From the NCBI GenBank assembly GCA_945865565.1, contig CAMBEK010000003.1, positions 1 through 64,000 on the forward strand: a stretch of DNA of 64,000 bases, in the 5' to 3' direction. Positions 1 to 10,290 of the stretch are shown in pieces. Origin of the DNA: Pseudobacteriovorax antillogorgiicola (GTDB lineage Bacteria > Bdellovibrionota_B > Oligoflexia > Oligoflexales > RGVZ01). Under the pieces are notes generated by a model that saw only the letters and a list, made by a program, of their open reading frames with translations, was not told the DNA's origin and ran no database searches. How positions within the stretch are numbered: position 1 is the stretch's first letter; each line of letters starts with the position of its first letter. The position numbers were made by a program, and so were the translations under genes.

Positions 1-219
1 TGTACCACCGCGCCCTACAGCCCGGAAAGCAACGGAATGGCAGAAGCTCTGGTGAAGACTATTAAACGCGACTACGTCGCGATGAATGACGTCCCAACGG
101 CAACAGACGTGATGAGTAAGCTAGCGGGGTGGTTTGAAGATTACAACGAACGAGCCCCGCACAAAGGACTTGGCATGAATTCGCCAAGGGAATACATCAG
201 CTCAATAACTGCTGGCTAA
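1..219 (+). pseudogene. IS3-family transposase OrfB (integrase core) C-terminal remnant, truncated by window edge
   Basis: Translation ...YSPESNGMAEALVKTIKRDYV...WFEDYNERAPHKGLGMNSPREYI matches the rve/IS3 OrfB C-terminal signature. Confidence 0.8.
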
Positions 220-220
220 T

Positions 221-403
221 TCGAAAACCGGCGGAGATATTTATCGAAAGCGAAAGACGATTACCGAACCGGTCTTCGGCCAATTAAAAGAAGCCCGAAG
301 ATTTAGAACCTTTCTGCTGAGGGGCACTGAAAAAGTGCGCGGAGAATGGCAATTGATGGCGATTTGTCACAATTTAGGGAAATTGCACAAGGCTAAGGCC
401 TGA
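221..403 (+). pseudogene. IS1182/IS5-like transposase C-terminal remnant without start
   Basis: Frame-2 reading gives SKTGGDIYRKRKTITEPVFGQLKEARRFRTFLLRGTEKVRGEWQLMAICHNLGKLHKAKA*, the typical C-terminus of DDE_Tnp_1_6-type transposases; preceded by an in-frame stop at 206-208. Confidence 0.8.
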
Positions 404-482
404 ACGGCGTATTCTGGCGCCTACTGCACTACGATTTCTTTCATGAAAAACATGGCGGTCGATTTTTTAAAAAAAAATTCGA

Positions 483-620
483 AGAAAGGATCCTTCCCCT
501 TCGCTACGCTCAGGGTCAGGATGACGAGTTAAGAAAGGATCCTTCGCATTCGCTCAGGATGACGGGGGTCCGGTCAGGATGACGGGGCGCCGCTCAGGAT
601 GACGGGGGTCCGGTCAGGAC
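483..620. repeat. Cluster of short GGATCCTTCG...CTCAGGATGAC repeats, including a ~40-bp tandem unit (551-590, 591-619)
   Basis: Direct reading: cgctcaggatgacgggggtccggtcaggatgacggggcgc followed by a second, slightly shortened copy; plus two ggatccttc... copies upstream. Confidence 0.85.
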
Positions 621-627
621 CCGCCCT

Positions 628-2076
628 TTACTGCAGAAACAGATCGAGGCCCTGGCGAGTGATGATTTCTGCGCCCCCCGGCTGACCGGCTGGCTTCGTG
701 AACGCGGGCTTGTTGGTGTCGCGGCCGAAGGTCATCTTGCGCGCCGGCAAACATACCTTTCCAAGCTGCAAGCACGAGACGCCGCGCTGGTAACCCAACT
801 CAATCTCTTCTTTGTAACGGGCTGCCAGGGCAGCGCCATCAAGACCGGCCGGACGAGCCAACAGCTTTGCCTTCTGGGCATCCGTCGGAAACGACTCAAG
901 GTCCAACCACCAGCGTGAGTTCTCTTGGAGGCTGTTCAGATTCACATCATACCAGCTGTGCATGATGGTGACTTCTGCAGTGCTGTAGTCCCAACGCCCC
1001 GTGCCCAGGGCACGAGCAGCCGGGAAAAGACGTTTCACGTCCTGGACCACGCCGGGCATCGCGAATCCACCGTTGTAGAAGCGACGGGTTTTGACCACGC
1101 CAGGCGTCTCAAAGCGAACGAGTTTTGAGTCGGATGGTTCTTCAATCGGGATAAAATAAGTCGGCTCGGCGATGCTGGCCAAAACGGCGAGCTTCATGTC
1201 TTCCGCCGTTTCCATCACGCGCACGTCACAAAGGCGCTCTTCCTGGGTCAGGTTTTCCGTCAAATAACGGAACATGACAGGATCGGCGAAGTAGGTACAA
1301 ATCTTGCCGACCTTTTGCGATTCAAAACTGAGGACGCCGTTCCGCTGAGAATAGGAAAAATCGCTGATATCAAACGAACGCGCACGGTCGCTATTGCCAT
1401 TCAACCAGCGGCGGTTGTCATTGACGTCTTGATTGGAAGCGACGATCACCGTTGGAATTCTCGGCACGCAGGCACCGTTAAGGGTGATTTCATCAACCAA
1501 AGGGGAAATGGTGCTCAAGGGCGAACCGAATTCCTGACCCGAAGTGATCGCACCAAGGACTTCGCGTAGTTTTGCTGCGATGTCTTCTTTTACCAATTCC
1601 GACGGAAATCCACTGACGATGCTCTCTGCGCCCTGGATGGCCTCGCTCGTGAAACCGCGACAGCTAAACCAGGCTGCAAGCAAGGCGCCACTGCTGTTTC
1701 CAGTCACCACGACATCACCGGCCGCCATGGCCTGGGCGTTCGATTCCGCACGCAGCATCGAAATGCGCTCGTAGGAAGCCTTGGCTACGCCAATATCCCA
1801 GGTCAGGGTCGTGCCCTTGCCCTGGAACGCGTAAACCAATTTCGGATTAATCGAATCAGAGCGATCGGCAGCAATCTGCATGCTCATGCCGTGCTGGGTT
1901 GCAATCGTGCGAAGGCCAACGCTCTGCTCCACTGGCTGCAGTGATTCTGATTCGGGGGCTGGCTGTGCCGGAGCCTTATCGCCGTTTGAACTCGAACCGC
2001 ACGAGGTCAAGGCAAATGACATGGCAGATGACAGAACAATAATCCGTGCGCCACTGGTGATTCTTTTAGATGACAT
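628..2076 (-). CDS. Patatin-like phospholipase family lipoprotein
   Basis: Lipobox LTSC after MSSKRITSG...; GKGTTLTWDIG oxyanion-like loop, GNSSG nucleophile elbow, NGGFAMPG near the C-terminus; start moved to MSSKR (2076). Confidence 0.6.
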   Translation of the reverse strand: MSSKRITSGARIIVLSSAMSFALTSCGSSSNGDKAPAQPAPESESLQPVEQSVGLRTIATQHGMSMQIAADRSDSINPKLVYAFQGKGTTLTWDIGVAKASYERISMLRAESNAQAMAAGDVVVTGNSSGALLAAWFSCRGFTSEAIQGAESIVSGFPSELVKEDIAAKLREVLGAITSGQEFGSPLSTISPLVDEITLNGACVPRIPTVIVASNQDVNDNRRWLNGNSDRARSFDISDFSYSQRNGVLSFESQKVGKICTYFADPVMFRYLTENLTQEERLCDVRVMETAEDMKLAVLASIAEPTYFIPIEEPSDSKLVRFETPGVVKTRRFYNGGFAMPGVVQDVKRLFPAARALGTGRWDYSTAEVTIMHSWYDVNLNSLQENSRWWLDLESFPTDAQKAKLLARPAGLDGAALAARYKEEIELGYQRGVSCLQLGKVCLPARKMTFGRDTNKPAFTKPAGQPGGAEIITRQGLDLFLQ

Positions 2077-2143
2077 GATTGGCCTCAACTCCGCTTGATC
2101 TGACTGATGTAATCTGACTGCCACGTTCTTTATTGCAATGCTG

Positions 2144-2761
2144 CTACTGAGCAAAAAACGACCGGACATCTGCAAAATACTTCGTAAAATCCTTTTCACC
2201 GGTGATGTCGAAGTACATCACGCTGGATGGCTCTGGATCGTGAACCATCTGCAGGCCATGGCCGGCTTCGTGGTAGAAAAGTTTGCGAATATCCGTTTTG
2301 TCGGCATCTTTAATTGAATTGATCTTCATGCGGACGAAATCTTCGTCGAGTTCAAGGCGCATCGAATAACTGGTAGTCCGCAAGGCCTTTGGTGCCGGCA
2401 AATAACTGCGGCGTTCTTCAGTCTCAGAAAGCCACTGCCCCCAACCCACTTTGCCTTCACGCATGTTCAGGCCCTGCGTCAAAGTGATGGGACTGTTCGC
2501 CTCATCTTCGATGGTCGTGTAGTGAAGGGCCTCGATGCCGGCTTCTGTATTGTATTGGTGGATCAAACGGCGAAAGCTGTCGTGCATGCCGCTGTCGGCA
2601 CCGACGCAAGTCAGGACGAAGTTCCTGACCTCTTTATCTTGGGTGGGCAGGCCACAAGACGTCAGGCCTGGGGCCACGACAAGGCATGCCAAAAGAAAAT
2701 TACGAATGCTGAAACGCAAATTCGACACAGGCAACCCCACAACAACAGCCACGGAAAACAC
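2144..2761 (-). CDS. Putative metzincin-like zinc metallopeptidase lipoprotein
   Basis: Lipobox LTSC; HEAGHGLQMVHD zinc motif followed by SSVMYFD Met-turn-like segment. Confidence 0.55.
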   Translation of the reverse strand: MFSVAVVVGLPVSNLRFSIRNFLLACLVVAPGLTSCGLPTQDKEVRNFVLTCVGADSGMHDSFRRLIHQYNTEAGIEALHYTTIEDEANSPITLTQGLNMREGKVGWGQWLSETEERRSYLPAPKALRTTSYSMRLELDEDFVRMKINSIKDADKTDIRKLFYHEAGHGLQMVHDPEPSSVMYFDITGEKDFTKYFADVRSFFAQ

Positions 2762-2935
2762 AACAGCAACAAGAACTACGACGAGCCTGATGGTTGAGGG
2801 GAAGTCTCAGATGGACCAACCCCAACGCTAGAGAGACCTTATAATAATTGTATTACAACGTCAATATATTTTAATAGAAATTATGAATTTATTAGAAAGT
2901 CTTGAATGATATCTGACACGGGGAGGCGCCTGGGT

Positions 2936-4318
2936 TCAATAGGCGTTTTTGCTCAGGAACCCCCTGAAAACAGTGAGAAAAATGATCCTCAAGTCCAGCC
3001 AAACCGACCAGTTCTGGATGTAGAACAGGTCGCATTCGATCCGTTTTTCAAGGCTGGTGTCGCCCCGCCAGCCATGGATCTGGGCCCATCCCGTGATCCC
3101 CGCCTTGACCTTGTGGCGCAGCATGTAGCCGGGAATCTCGCGGCGAAATTGATCAACAAAAACGGGGCGTTCTGGTCTTGGGCCCACCAGACTCATATCC
3201 CCGCGCAGGACATTCCAGAACTGGGGAAGCTCGTCCAGGCTGCTGCTGCGCAGAAGCCCTCCGAACCAAGTGGCGCGGTTGTCGGTCGGCTTGGCCCACA
3301 CCGCCCCCGAACCCTTTTCGGCATCCACCGGCATGGAACGAAACTTCAGGATCGAGAAGCTGTTGCCATCCAGACCCATCCGGGTTTGGCGGTATAAAAC
3401 CGGTCCTGGAGACGTGAGGCGCACGAGGATCGCAACCATGATCATGACTGGCCCAAACAAGGCCAAACCAAACAAGGCCCCAAAAACGTCGACGCCCCGT
3501 TTGATCAGGCGCCCGATCCCGGCCAACGGGGATTCGTTGATGCTGATCACCGGGCGACCATCAACCAAGGCAATGCCAGAGGCAAACCTGGTGAAGCGGC
3601 TCATATCAGGAATGATCCGGATATCCGGAACCTGATCCGCAATGCCGGCCAACTGATCTTCGACGACACCGAGTAACCGGTAGGGCAATGCCACCACCAT
3701 GGCGTGGACTTCCAGCCTGGTCAGAAGTTCGATCCAGTCGCTTGGCGCCCCAGAGACACCGTTGCCTCCGCCGAGATCCTCCAACAGGACAGTGCCCACG
3801 CAGCGAGACTGAACCAGGTCCATCTCCCCGGCGGCATCCATGGCGTGACTGGCCAAGCCCTGCGTTGAAACGACCAACACATTGCGCACCGGACTCTTGC
3901 GGCGATACCAACGAAAAAGTTTGCGGGTCAGCGACCTCCCGGCGATCAAAAGCAATGGCTGCAGAGCGGCAAACATCACCATCACAATGCGCGAATAACG
4001 GTACTCTTCGTAAAAATAGGTAAAGGCGACAAAGGCAAGGGTGGCCAGACCACAGGAAGGAATGATGTCGAGGGCTTCAAGAACCGCAGAACGGCGCCCC
4101 TGGGAGCGCTGGTAAAAACCACTGGCAAAAAAGACTGCTGCCCAGATCACGACAATGAAAGGGATCAGTTTCAAATACAAAGCCAATGGTGGAACGCCCT
4201 TCGGCGTTTCCAAAAGTGCAAAGCGAAGCTGAAATGCCGCAACCCACGCGACGACCACAGCACCCATGTCCATGCCGAGCCTGACAAAGCGAACAAGTTG
4301 TTTCTGTTGCTGGTTCAT
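2936..4318 (-). CDS. Exopolysaccharide polyprenyl glycosylphosphotransferase (WcaJ-type sugar transferase)
   Basis: N-terminal TM helices; C-terminal KRGVDVFGALFGLALFGPVM...KFRSM...LRSSSLDELPQFWNVLRGDMSLVGPRPERP (bacterial sugar transferase domain). Confidence 0.9.
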   Translation of the reverse strand: MNQQQKQLVRFVRLGMDMGAVVVAWVAAFQLRFALLETPKGVPPLALYLKLIPFIVVIWAAVFFASGFYQRSQGRRSAVLEALDIIPSCGLATLAFVAFTYFYEEYRYSRIVMVMFAALQPLLLIAGRSLTRKLFRWYRRKSPVRNVLVVSTQGLASHAMDAAGEMDLVQSRCVGTVLLEDLGGGNGVSGAPSDWIELLTRLEVHAMVVALPYRLLGVVEDQLAGIADQVPDIRIIPDMSRFTRFASGIALVDGRPVISINESPLAGIGRLIKRGVDVFGALFGLALFGPVMIMVAILVRLTSPGPVLYRQTRMGLDGNSFSILKFRSMPVDAEKGSGAVWAKPTDNRATWFGGLLRSSSLDELPQFWNVLRGDMSLVGPRPERPVFVDQFRREIPGYMLRHKVKAGITGWAQIHGWRGDTSLEKRIECDLFYIQNWSVWLDLRIIFLTVFRGFLSKNAY

Positions 4319-4333
4319 AATCCGGTCAACACC

Positions 4334-5476
4334 CTATTTTCGGTCTGCTTCGCGTCGATTTTGAATCAGCTGATCCACTTCCTGCTTTATCGCGCCCTGA
4401 AATGCCGGCGTTGAAAACCGGCGGGCTTGATGTGCCAGTGCTGCTGGATCCAATTCAAACTTCTCTTCGAACCTTGCCATGGCATCAGCCAGATCGTCCA
4501 CTTCGGGACGGTCAAAGAAAAGCCCACTTCGACCCTCGTCGATAAAATCGAGCGCGCCACCGGCACGCTGGGCAATGATGGGGGCACCAGATGCCATGGC
4601 CTCGACCCCGGTGATCCCGAAATCCTCGACCCCGGGAAACAACAAGGCCTTGGCTCCCCCCATCAGGGACTCCCACGTGGCGTCGTCGGGGCGATGAACA
4701 AATTCAACATTGGATCCGCCAAGGCGCTTTAATGACTGCCACTCAGGCCCATCACCGGCGACGATCAATTTTCGACCAAGTTTCTTGCAGGCCGAAATGG
4801 CCAGATCAAATCGCTTGTAAGATACGGCCGCCCCGGCGACGAGGTAGTAGTCCCCACGACTTGATGCGCCGCCTCCGCTCAGCCTCGCCTGGGCTTGCTT
4901 TTGAAAGCGGTCCACGTCCACTGGCGGATAGATGACCGATGCGTCGCGGCCATAAAAGCGCCGGACCCGCTGCTGGACAAATCTGGAGTTAGCCACAAAC
5001 TGATCCACCCGGTTTGCCGAGATGACATCCCACTGCCGCAGATCGGAAGATAATTTGTGGATCACTGATTTCAAAAAAGGAATGCGAGGCAGGCGGGACG
5101 TATATTCGCTTCGTTGATCCCAAATGTAACGCATCGGCGAATGGATGTAGCACAGATGGCTGGCCCCCGGTCCAGGCAACGCACCCTTCGCAACACAAGA
5201 TGACGTACTGATCAGTAAATCAAAATCAAACAGCGGCAAGGATTCAATTGCAGCGGGAAGAAACGGCAGCAGAGCCTTGCGCAAAGGACGCAAATGCTTC
5301 AGCCCGCTTGGAAAAAAAATTTCGCGACTGCGAATCGACTCAGGCATTTTCGCTGCGTCGTAGAACAAAGTGAAGACGGGAGCACCCGGAAAAAGGGGCA
5401 GCATTGCCTCAAGCACTTTTTCGCCGCCGCGGCAAGCCACCAGCCAGTCATGGACAAATGCTACTTTCACCATCAA
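4334..5476 (-). CDS. Glycosyltransferase family 4
   Basis: VAFVHDWLVACRGGEKVLEAM; VVSYKRFDLAI...GDGPEW; FPGVEDFGITGVEAMASGAPIIAQRAGGALDFI. Confidence 0.88.
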   Translation of the reverse strand: MMVKVAFVHDWLVACRGGEKVLEAMLPLFPGAPVFTLFYDAAKMPESIRSREIFFPSGLKHLRPLRKALLPFLPAAIESLPLFDFDLLISTSSCVAKGALPGPGASHLCYIHSPMRYIWDQRSEYTSRLPRIPFLKSVIHKLSSDLRQWDVISANRVDQFVANSRFVQQRVRRFYGRDASVIYPPVDVDRFQKQAQARLSGGGASSRGDYYLVAGAAVSYKRFDLAISACKKLGRKLIVAGDGPEWQSLKRLGGSNVEFVHRPDDATWESLMGGAKALLFPGVEDFGITGVEAMASGAPIIAQRAGGALDFIDEGRSGLFFDRPEVDDLADAMARFEEKFELDPAALAHQARRFSTPAFQGAIKQEVDQLIQNRREADRK

Positions 5477-5747
5477 ACCCCATTTTGGCTTGTCATATCA
5501 CGAAGTATCCCTCCAATTCCAGCCAATGGACAATTTCCACGAAACCCTTGGGGCTGAAGAATTTGCCGGGCGAAGTTTGCAGTGAGGGGGCAATTTTTGT
5601 TAATCTAGATTTACGCAAACAACACTTGTTTTTGAGTGACTCGTCTTCCCCGGGAAGGCTGCGAAGGACTGGGCTGAACCTGAGAAGCCACCTTCCGGTC
5701 GAATGGGCCGTTGTATCCTCACGCGTTTTTGGAGGCAGTTCTACCGT

Positions 5748-6929
5748 ATGAATACCCCTGAGATTCGCAGAACAGGAGAGGATTCTTGCCGCGCCCAATC
5801 CATGCTCTTCCGGAGCAAAGGACGGGCCGGCCTTCAATATGGGGACTGGCAGGAACTTTTTCCTGAGATCATCGGCCGTAGCCCGACGATGCTGAAGGCA
5901 CTGGAGACGGTTGCCAAAATATCGCACTCGGAGAGCGCCGTCCTGATTTCCGGTGAGTCGGGAACCGGGAAAGAGCTGATCGCGTCGGCCATCCACAGGC
6001 TATCCAGCCGGTCGGCCAGGCCCTTTGTCGCAATCAATTGCTCGGCCATTCCAGAAAACCTGCTTGAATCCGAACTCTTTGGTCACGAAAAAGGCGCTTT
6101 TACTGGCGCCGACCGCCGTCGGATGGGGCGTTTTGATGCGGCATCAGGCGGAACTCTCTTCTTGGATGAGATCGGGGATATGCCACTCGCCCTTCAAGCC
6201 AAACTGCTGAGGGTCCTTCAGGAACGTAAGTTCACCCCGCTTGGCGGCAATGAGATCCGTGAAGCAGACGTCAGGATCGTCGCGGCGACCAACTTGGACC
6301 TGGAAAAAGCAGTGAAGGCCGGGACGTTCAGGCTGGACCTGTTCTATCGCTTGAACGTTTTGCCAGTTGCCTTGCCGGCCTTGCGCGAACGCGCCGAGGA
6401 CATCGCGGAGCTGCTGGAGCATTTTCTGGATCTAGCCGTCCGGATGCACGGCTATGACGCGAGCACGACCCTTGGACCAGACGCCATGCAAACCCTTTGT
6501 ACCTTTGCGTGGCCTGGCAATGTGCGCCAATTACAAAACATGATTGAGCGGCTGGTGGTTTTGAAGGGTGGGGGCGAGATCACCCTTGAAGACCTTCCCC
6601 CAGAATTAACCCATGCGGCTCCAGCCTGTGTCATTCCGAGCGCTATTCCCACTGTCGTGGCAAATGCGACCATACCGCTGGCTGTCCGGCCGGTCGAAAC
6701 GCCGGCAGCGATCATCCCAGGAAGTTTTGGAGAACTCCCGAAAGACGGAATCGATCTGATCCAGTTTATCGAGGATCTTGAAAATTCAATGATCATGCAG
6801 GCGCTTGACCGGACGAGCCACAACAAGAACCAGGCTGCGAAACTTCTGGGGCTGAACCGGACGACCCTCGTTGAGCGCATAAAAAAGCGGGGACTTGCCC
6901 CGCTCAATGCACCAGCTCAAGAACTCTGA
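5748..6929 (+). CDS. Sigma-54-dependent Fis-family transcriptional regulator, no obvious receiver domain
   Basis: GESGTGKELIA Walker A, GAFTGA, GGTLFLDEIGDMP, C-terminal Fis HTH (NKNQAAKLLGLNRTTLVERIKK). Confidence 0.92.
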   Translation: MNTPEIRRTGEDSCRAQSMLFRSKGRAGLQYGDWQELFPEIIGRSPTMLKALETVAKISHSESAVLISGESGTGKELIASAIHRLSSRSARPFVAINCSAIPENLLESELFGHEKGAFTGADRRRMGRFDAASGGTLFLDEIGDMPLALQAKLLRVLQERKFTPLGGNEIREADVRIVAATNLDLEKAVKAGTFRLDLFYRLNVLPVALPALRERAEDIAELLEHFLDLAVRMHGYDASTTLGPDAMQTLCTFAWPGNVRQLQNMIERLVVLKGGGEITLEDLPPELTHAAPACVIPSAIPTVVANATIPLAVRPVETPAAIIPGSFGELPKDGIDLIQFIEDLENSMIMQALDRTSHNKNQAAKLLGLNRTTLVERIKKRGLAPLNAPAQEL

Positions 6930-6932
6930 CGA

Positions 6933-7499
6933 TCAAATCGTCATCACTTCTTTTTCCTTGGCGGCCAGTTTGTCATCAACTTGCTTGATGAACTGGTCCG
7001 TCATTTTTTGAACATCAGCCTGCAGCTTGCGGCTGTCGTCTTCATTCAACTCTTTATTTTTTTCCTTAGTCTTGATGTCCTCATTTACATCGCGACGAAT
7101 ATTGCGGATTCCAACTCGGGATTCTTCCGCCATTTTCTTGAGGCTCTTGGCGATGTCCTTGCGCCGTTCCTCGGTGAGGGCTGGAAAGGGAAGGCGGACG
7201 ACGTTGCCGTCGTTCGTGGGTTGCACCCCAACATCAGCAATCATGATTGCCTTCTCAATGTCTTGGATCAGGCGCTTTTCGAAGGGGGTAATAACAATCG
7301 TCCGCGCGTCAGGGGTGGTCAAGGTCGCAACTTGATTGAGCGGGGTCGGCGTGCCGTAATAGTCGAGGCGGACCGGATCAAGGATGGTAATGGAAGCGCG
7401 ACCGGTACGAACCAGCTTGAGTTCATTCTCAAAACCCTTGATCCGTTTTTCCATCGCCTGTTTGCATTGGCTGATCACATCGGCTGACATGTTGTTCAC
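6933..7499 (-). CDS. frr: Ribosome recycling factor
   Basis: Full-length RRF: LRTGRAS...LDPVRLDYYGTPTPLNQVATL...IRNIRRDVN. Confidence 0.97.
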   Translation of the reverse strand: MNNMSADVISQCKQAMEKRIKGFENELKLVRTGRASITILDPVRLDYYGTPTPLNQVATLTTPDARTIVITPFEKRLIQDIEKAIMIADVGVQPTNDGNVVRLPFPALTEERRKDIAKSLKKMAEESRVGIRNIRRDVNEDIKTKEKNKELNEDDSRKLQADVQKMTDQFIKQVDDKLAAKEKEVMTI

Positions 7500-7538
7500 T
7501 CCTTAATGTGCTTATGTCTCTTTTGTAACTCACGCGCA

Positions 7539-8252
7539 TCAGCGCACGAAGGTACCCATCTTGACACCCGTAACGGCCCTTTGAACGCATCCAGGTTCAC
7601 CCATCTTGAATACAAGAATGGGTAATCCGGCCTCCATGCACATGGTGACGGCTGTCGCATCCATGACGTCCAGTTTTTTCTGAATGACATCAAGATAAGT
7701 CAGGCTCTCGAACTTTTTTGCATTTGGATTTTTTGCCGGATCACTGTCGTAAATGCCATCCACCTTCGTGGCCTTCATGATGATCTCGGCCCCGATTTCC
7801 CGCGCGCGCAGGCTCGCTGCAGTATCGGTCGTAAATAGCGGGTTGCCCGTACCACCGGCAAAGATCACCACGCGGCCGCTCTCAAGGTGCTTGATGGCGC
7901 GGCGGCGAATGTAGGGTTCGGCAAGTTCGGTCATGGTGATGGCCGTCATGACGCGGGTCTGCTGCTGAAATTTATTTTCAAGAATGGCCTGCAATGCCAG
8001 GCCGTTGATAACGGTGGCCAGCATGCCCATGTAGTCGGCGGAGGCACGGTCCATGCCCCACTTGGAGGCGATGCTCCCACGAAAAATGTTCCCGCCACCG
8101 ATCACAACGGCGACTTCAACACCCATCTGGCGAACCAATGAAATTTCGTTTGCGACAACCTCAATCGCATCGCCGTCGATTCCAAACCCTTGTTTGCCAC
8201 CCAGCATCTCGCCAGAGACTTTCAGCATGATGCGCTTGAATTCCGGTTTCAT
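7539..8252 (-). CDS. pyrH: UMP kinase
   Basis: [14 protein letters not shown]...[10 protein letters not shown]...[16 protein letters not shown]...[13 protein letters not shown]. Confidence 0.97.
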   Translation of the reverse strand: MKPEFKRIMLKVSGEMLGGKQGFGIDGDAIEVVANEISLVRQMGVEVAVVIGGGNIFRGSIASKWGMDRASADYMGMLATVINGLALQAILENKFQQQTRVMTAITMTELAEPYIRRRAIKHLESGRVVIFAGGTGNPLFTTDTAASLRAREIGAEIIMKATKVDGIYDSDPAKNPNAKKFESLTYLDVIQKKLDVMDATAVTMCMEAGLPILVFKMGEPGCVQRAVTGVKMGTFVR

Positions 8253-8270
8253 TTTCCTGATTCTCCGAAA

Positions 8271-8309
8271 AAAAAAGGCAGATTCTCAAGTAAGAGAATC
8301 CGCCTTTTT
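8271..8309. terminator. Candidate bidirectional Rho-independent terminator between tsf and pyrH
   Basis: Inverted repeat aaaaaggc-a-gattctc / aagtaa / gagaatc-c-gccttttt with A/T tracts on both sides. Confidence 0.75.
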
Positions 8310-8324
8310 AAAGACTGAGGCAAC

Positions 8325-9227
8325 CTATTGTTGCAGCTGGGCCGCAACTTCCGATGCAAAATCCGTTTCCTTCTTCTCGATGCCTTCACCGAGATGATAC
8401 CGGACGAACTTGACCAACGACGCGCCGCCGCCCTGTTTTTGAACAAATGCGCTGACGCTGATATCAGGATCTTTAACGAAAGCCTGCTCCACAAGACAGA
8501 CTTCCTTGAAGAACTTCTTCATCTGGCCTTCAAGGATCTTCTCAATCATGGCTTCCGGCTTTTTCTCTTCGAGCAACTTCTTGCGTGCCAAAACGCGCTC
8601 TTGCTCGAGTTCAACGGTGTCAACCTCGGTGCTGTTAAGGTAGCGGGGAGCCGCCGCAGCAACATGCATGGCAACGTCCTTGCCAAGGGTCACGAGGGCG
8701 TCATTTTTGCTTCCGCCTTCCAGGGCGACCAATGTCCCGATCTTTCCGCCCATGTGGACGTAACCAGCAACAACGCCGTTTGGAGCTTCGACGACCGTGC
8801 AGCGACGCACGTTCATGTTCTCGCCAATCTTCGCGATCATTTCCGTCAAGGTGTCCTTCACCGTTGCGCCGGACGCCAGCTTGGAAGCGATCAATGCTTC
8901 TGCCGAGTTAAATTTGTTCTTGAGGGCAATCTCGGCACATTCACGGGCAAATTTACGGAAATCGTCATTCTTGCTGACAAAATCCGTTTCGCAATTGATT
9001 TCCAGAACAACACCGGCGTTCTGGTCCTCGTTCACAAAAACTTCAACGAGACCTTCAGCAGCAACGCGGTCTGCCTTTTTAGCAGCGCGAGACATGCCGC
9101 GTTCGCGAAGCCACAAAATCGCTTTTTCGATGTCACCAGAGTTTTCTTCGAGTGCCTTTTTGCACTCCATCATACCAACGCCGGTTTTCTCGCGCAGTTC
9201 TTTGACTTGTGATGCAGTGATGCTCAT
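8325..9227 (-). CDS. tsf: Elongation factor Ts
   Basis: VKELREKTGVGMMECKKAL, NCETDFV, VRYHLGEGIEKK. Confidence 0.97.
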   Translation of the reverse strand: MSITASQVKELREKTGVGMMECKKALEENSGDIEKAILWLRERGMSRAAKKADRVAAEGLVEVFVNEDQNAGVVLEINCETDFVSKNDDFRKFARECAEIALKNKFNSAEALIASKLASGATVKDTLTEMIAKIGENMNVRRCTVVEAPNGVVAGYVHMGGKIGTLVALEGGSKNDALVTLGKDVAMHVAAAAPRYLNSTEVDTVELEQERVLARKKLLEEKKPEAMIEKILEGQMKKFFKEVCLVEQAFVKDPDISVSAFVQKQGGGASLVKFVRYHLGEGIEKKETDFASEVAAQLQQ

Positions 9228-9286
9228 CGGAGTCGTTTCCCGTGTTGAGTCGGTTCAAATTAACGCAGGGCTTGAAGCGCTGCTGT

Positions 9287-10087
9287 TTACTGCTTTTTCG
9301 ACGGCTTGCGCTTTTCGACAGCCACAGCGTTGCCGTGCTCATCGAAGAACTTGCCTTCACTCACGCCATCGCCTTTGTCGGCAACTTCGCTCTTGTCCTT
9401 GGACTTCAACTTGCCGGCGAGGCAAGCCTCAGCTGCGGTCGCGATGAACACCTTCAGCGAGCTGATGCTGTCATCGTTGCCCGGGATGACGTAGTCCACG
9501 AAATCCGGATCAGCGTTGGTATCGGCAATCGCAACAACCGGAATACCCAAACGGCGGGCTTCCAGGAGGGCAATCGTTTCCTTGTGGGCGTCAACGATGA
9601 AAATCGCGCGCGGCATGCCCGGCATGTCCTTGATTCCACCGATGTTGCGCTCGAGCTTCTCGCGCTCGTTCTGAAGTCCGAGGACTTCTTTTTTCGGCAA
9701 TTTATCGAAGGTTCCGTCCTGCGCCATCTTTTCGATCCGCTTCAAGCGGTGGATGCTTTGACGAATGGTGGCAAAGTTGGTCAGAGTTCCGCCGAGCCAG
9801 CGGTGATTGACGAAATACATACCTGAACGGCGTGATTCGGTTGCGACAAGGTCGCGCGCCATGCGTTTCGTTCCAACGAAAAGCACGTGGCCGCCCCGGG
9901 CAGTGGTCTTCTCCAGAAAATCGCAAGCGGTCTGGAACAGCTTTACGGTTTTTTGCAGGTCGATGATGTGGATGCCATTGCGCTCGCCGAAGATGTACGG
10001 CTTCATTTTTGGGTTCCAACGACGAGCCTGGTGGCCGTAGTGGACGCCTGCTTCAAGCAGCTCTCTCATGTTCACTGTAACTGACAT
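9287..10087 (-). CDS. rpsB: 30S ribosomal protein S2
   Basis: [41 protein letters not shown]; rpsB-tsf-pyrH-frr order. Confidence 0.98.
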   Translation of the reverse strand: MSVTVNMRELLEAGVHYGHQARRWNPKMKPYIFGERNGIHIIDLQKTVKLFQTACDFLEKTTARGGHVLFVGTKRMARDLVATESRRSGMYFVNHRWLGGTLTNFATIRQSIHRLKRIEKMAQDGTFDKLPKKEVLGLQNEREKLERNIGGIKDMPGMPRAIFIVDAHKETIALLEARRLGIPVVAIADTNADPDFVDYVIPGNDDSISSLKVFIATAAEACLAGKLKSKDKSEVADKGDGVSEGKFFDEHGNAVAVEKRKPSKKQ

Positions 10088-10290
10088 TTCTTATTCCTTT
10101 TTCGAAGGTTAGTCCTCGACTATCCCAACATCCCGACCCGCTCCAGCCGTCGTCACTTAACGCCCGACAGTAAAAGAAAAGGGGGACACCTTCGATGAGA
10201 CAGTCCGCGTAACGGGCACAGGCACCACGCCAACACCCTTTAAAAGCCGCTGTAACGTACTTGGGCGGCGTTCGATTGACAAGCGGGAAA

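Noticed and set aside
8328-9212. 294-aa plus-strand ORF opposite tsf
   Set aside because: Complete antisense of a highly conserved gene; shadow ORF
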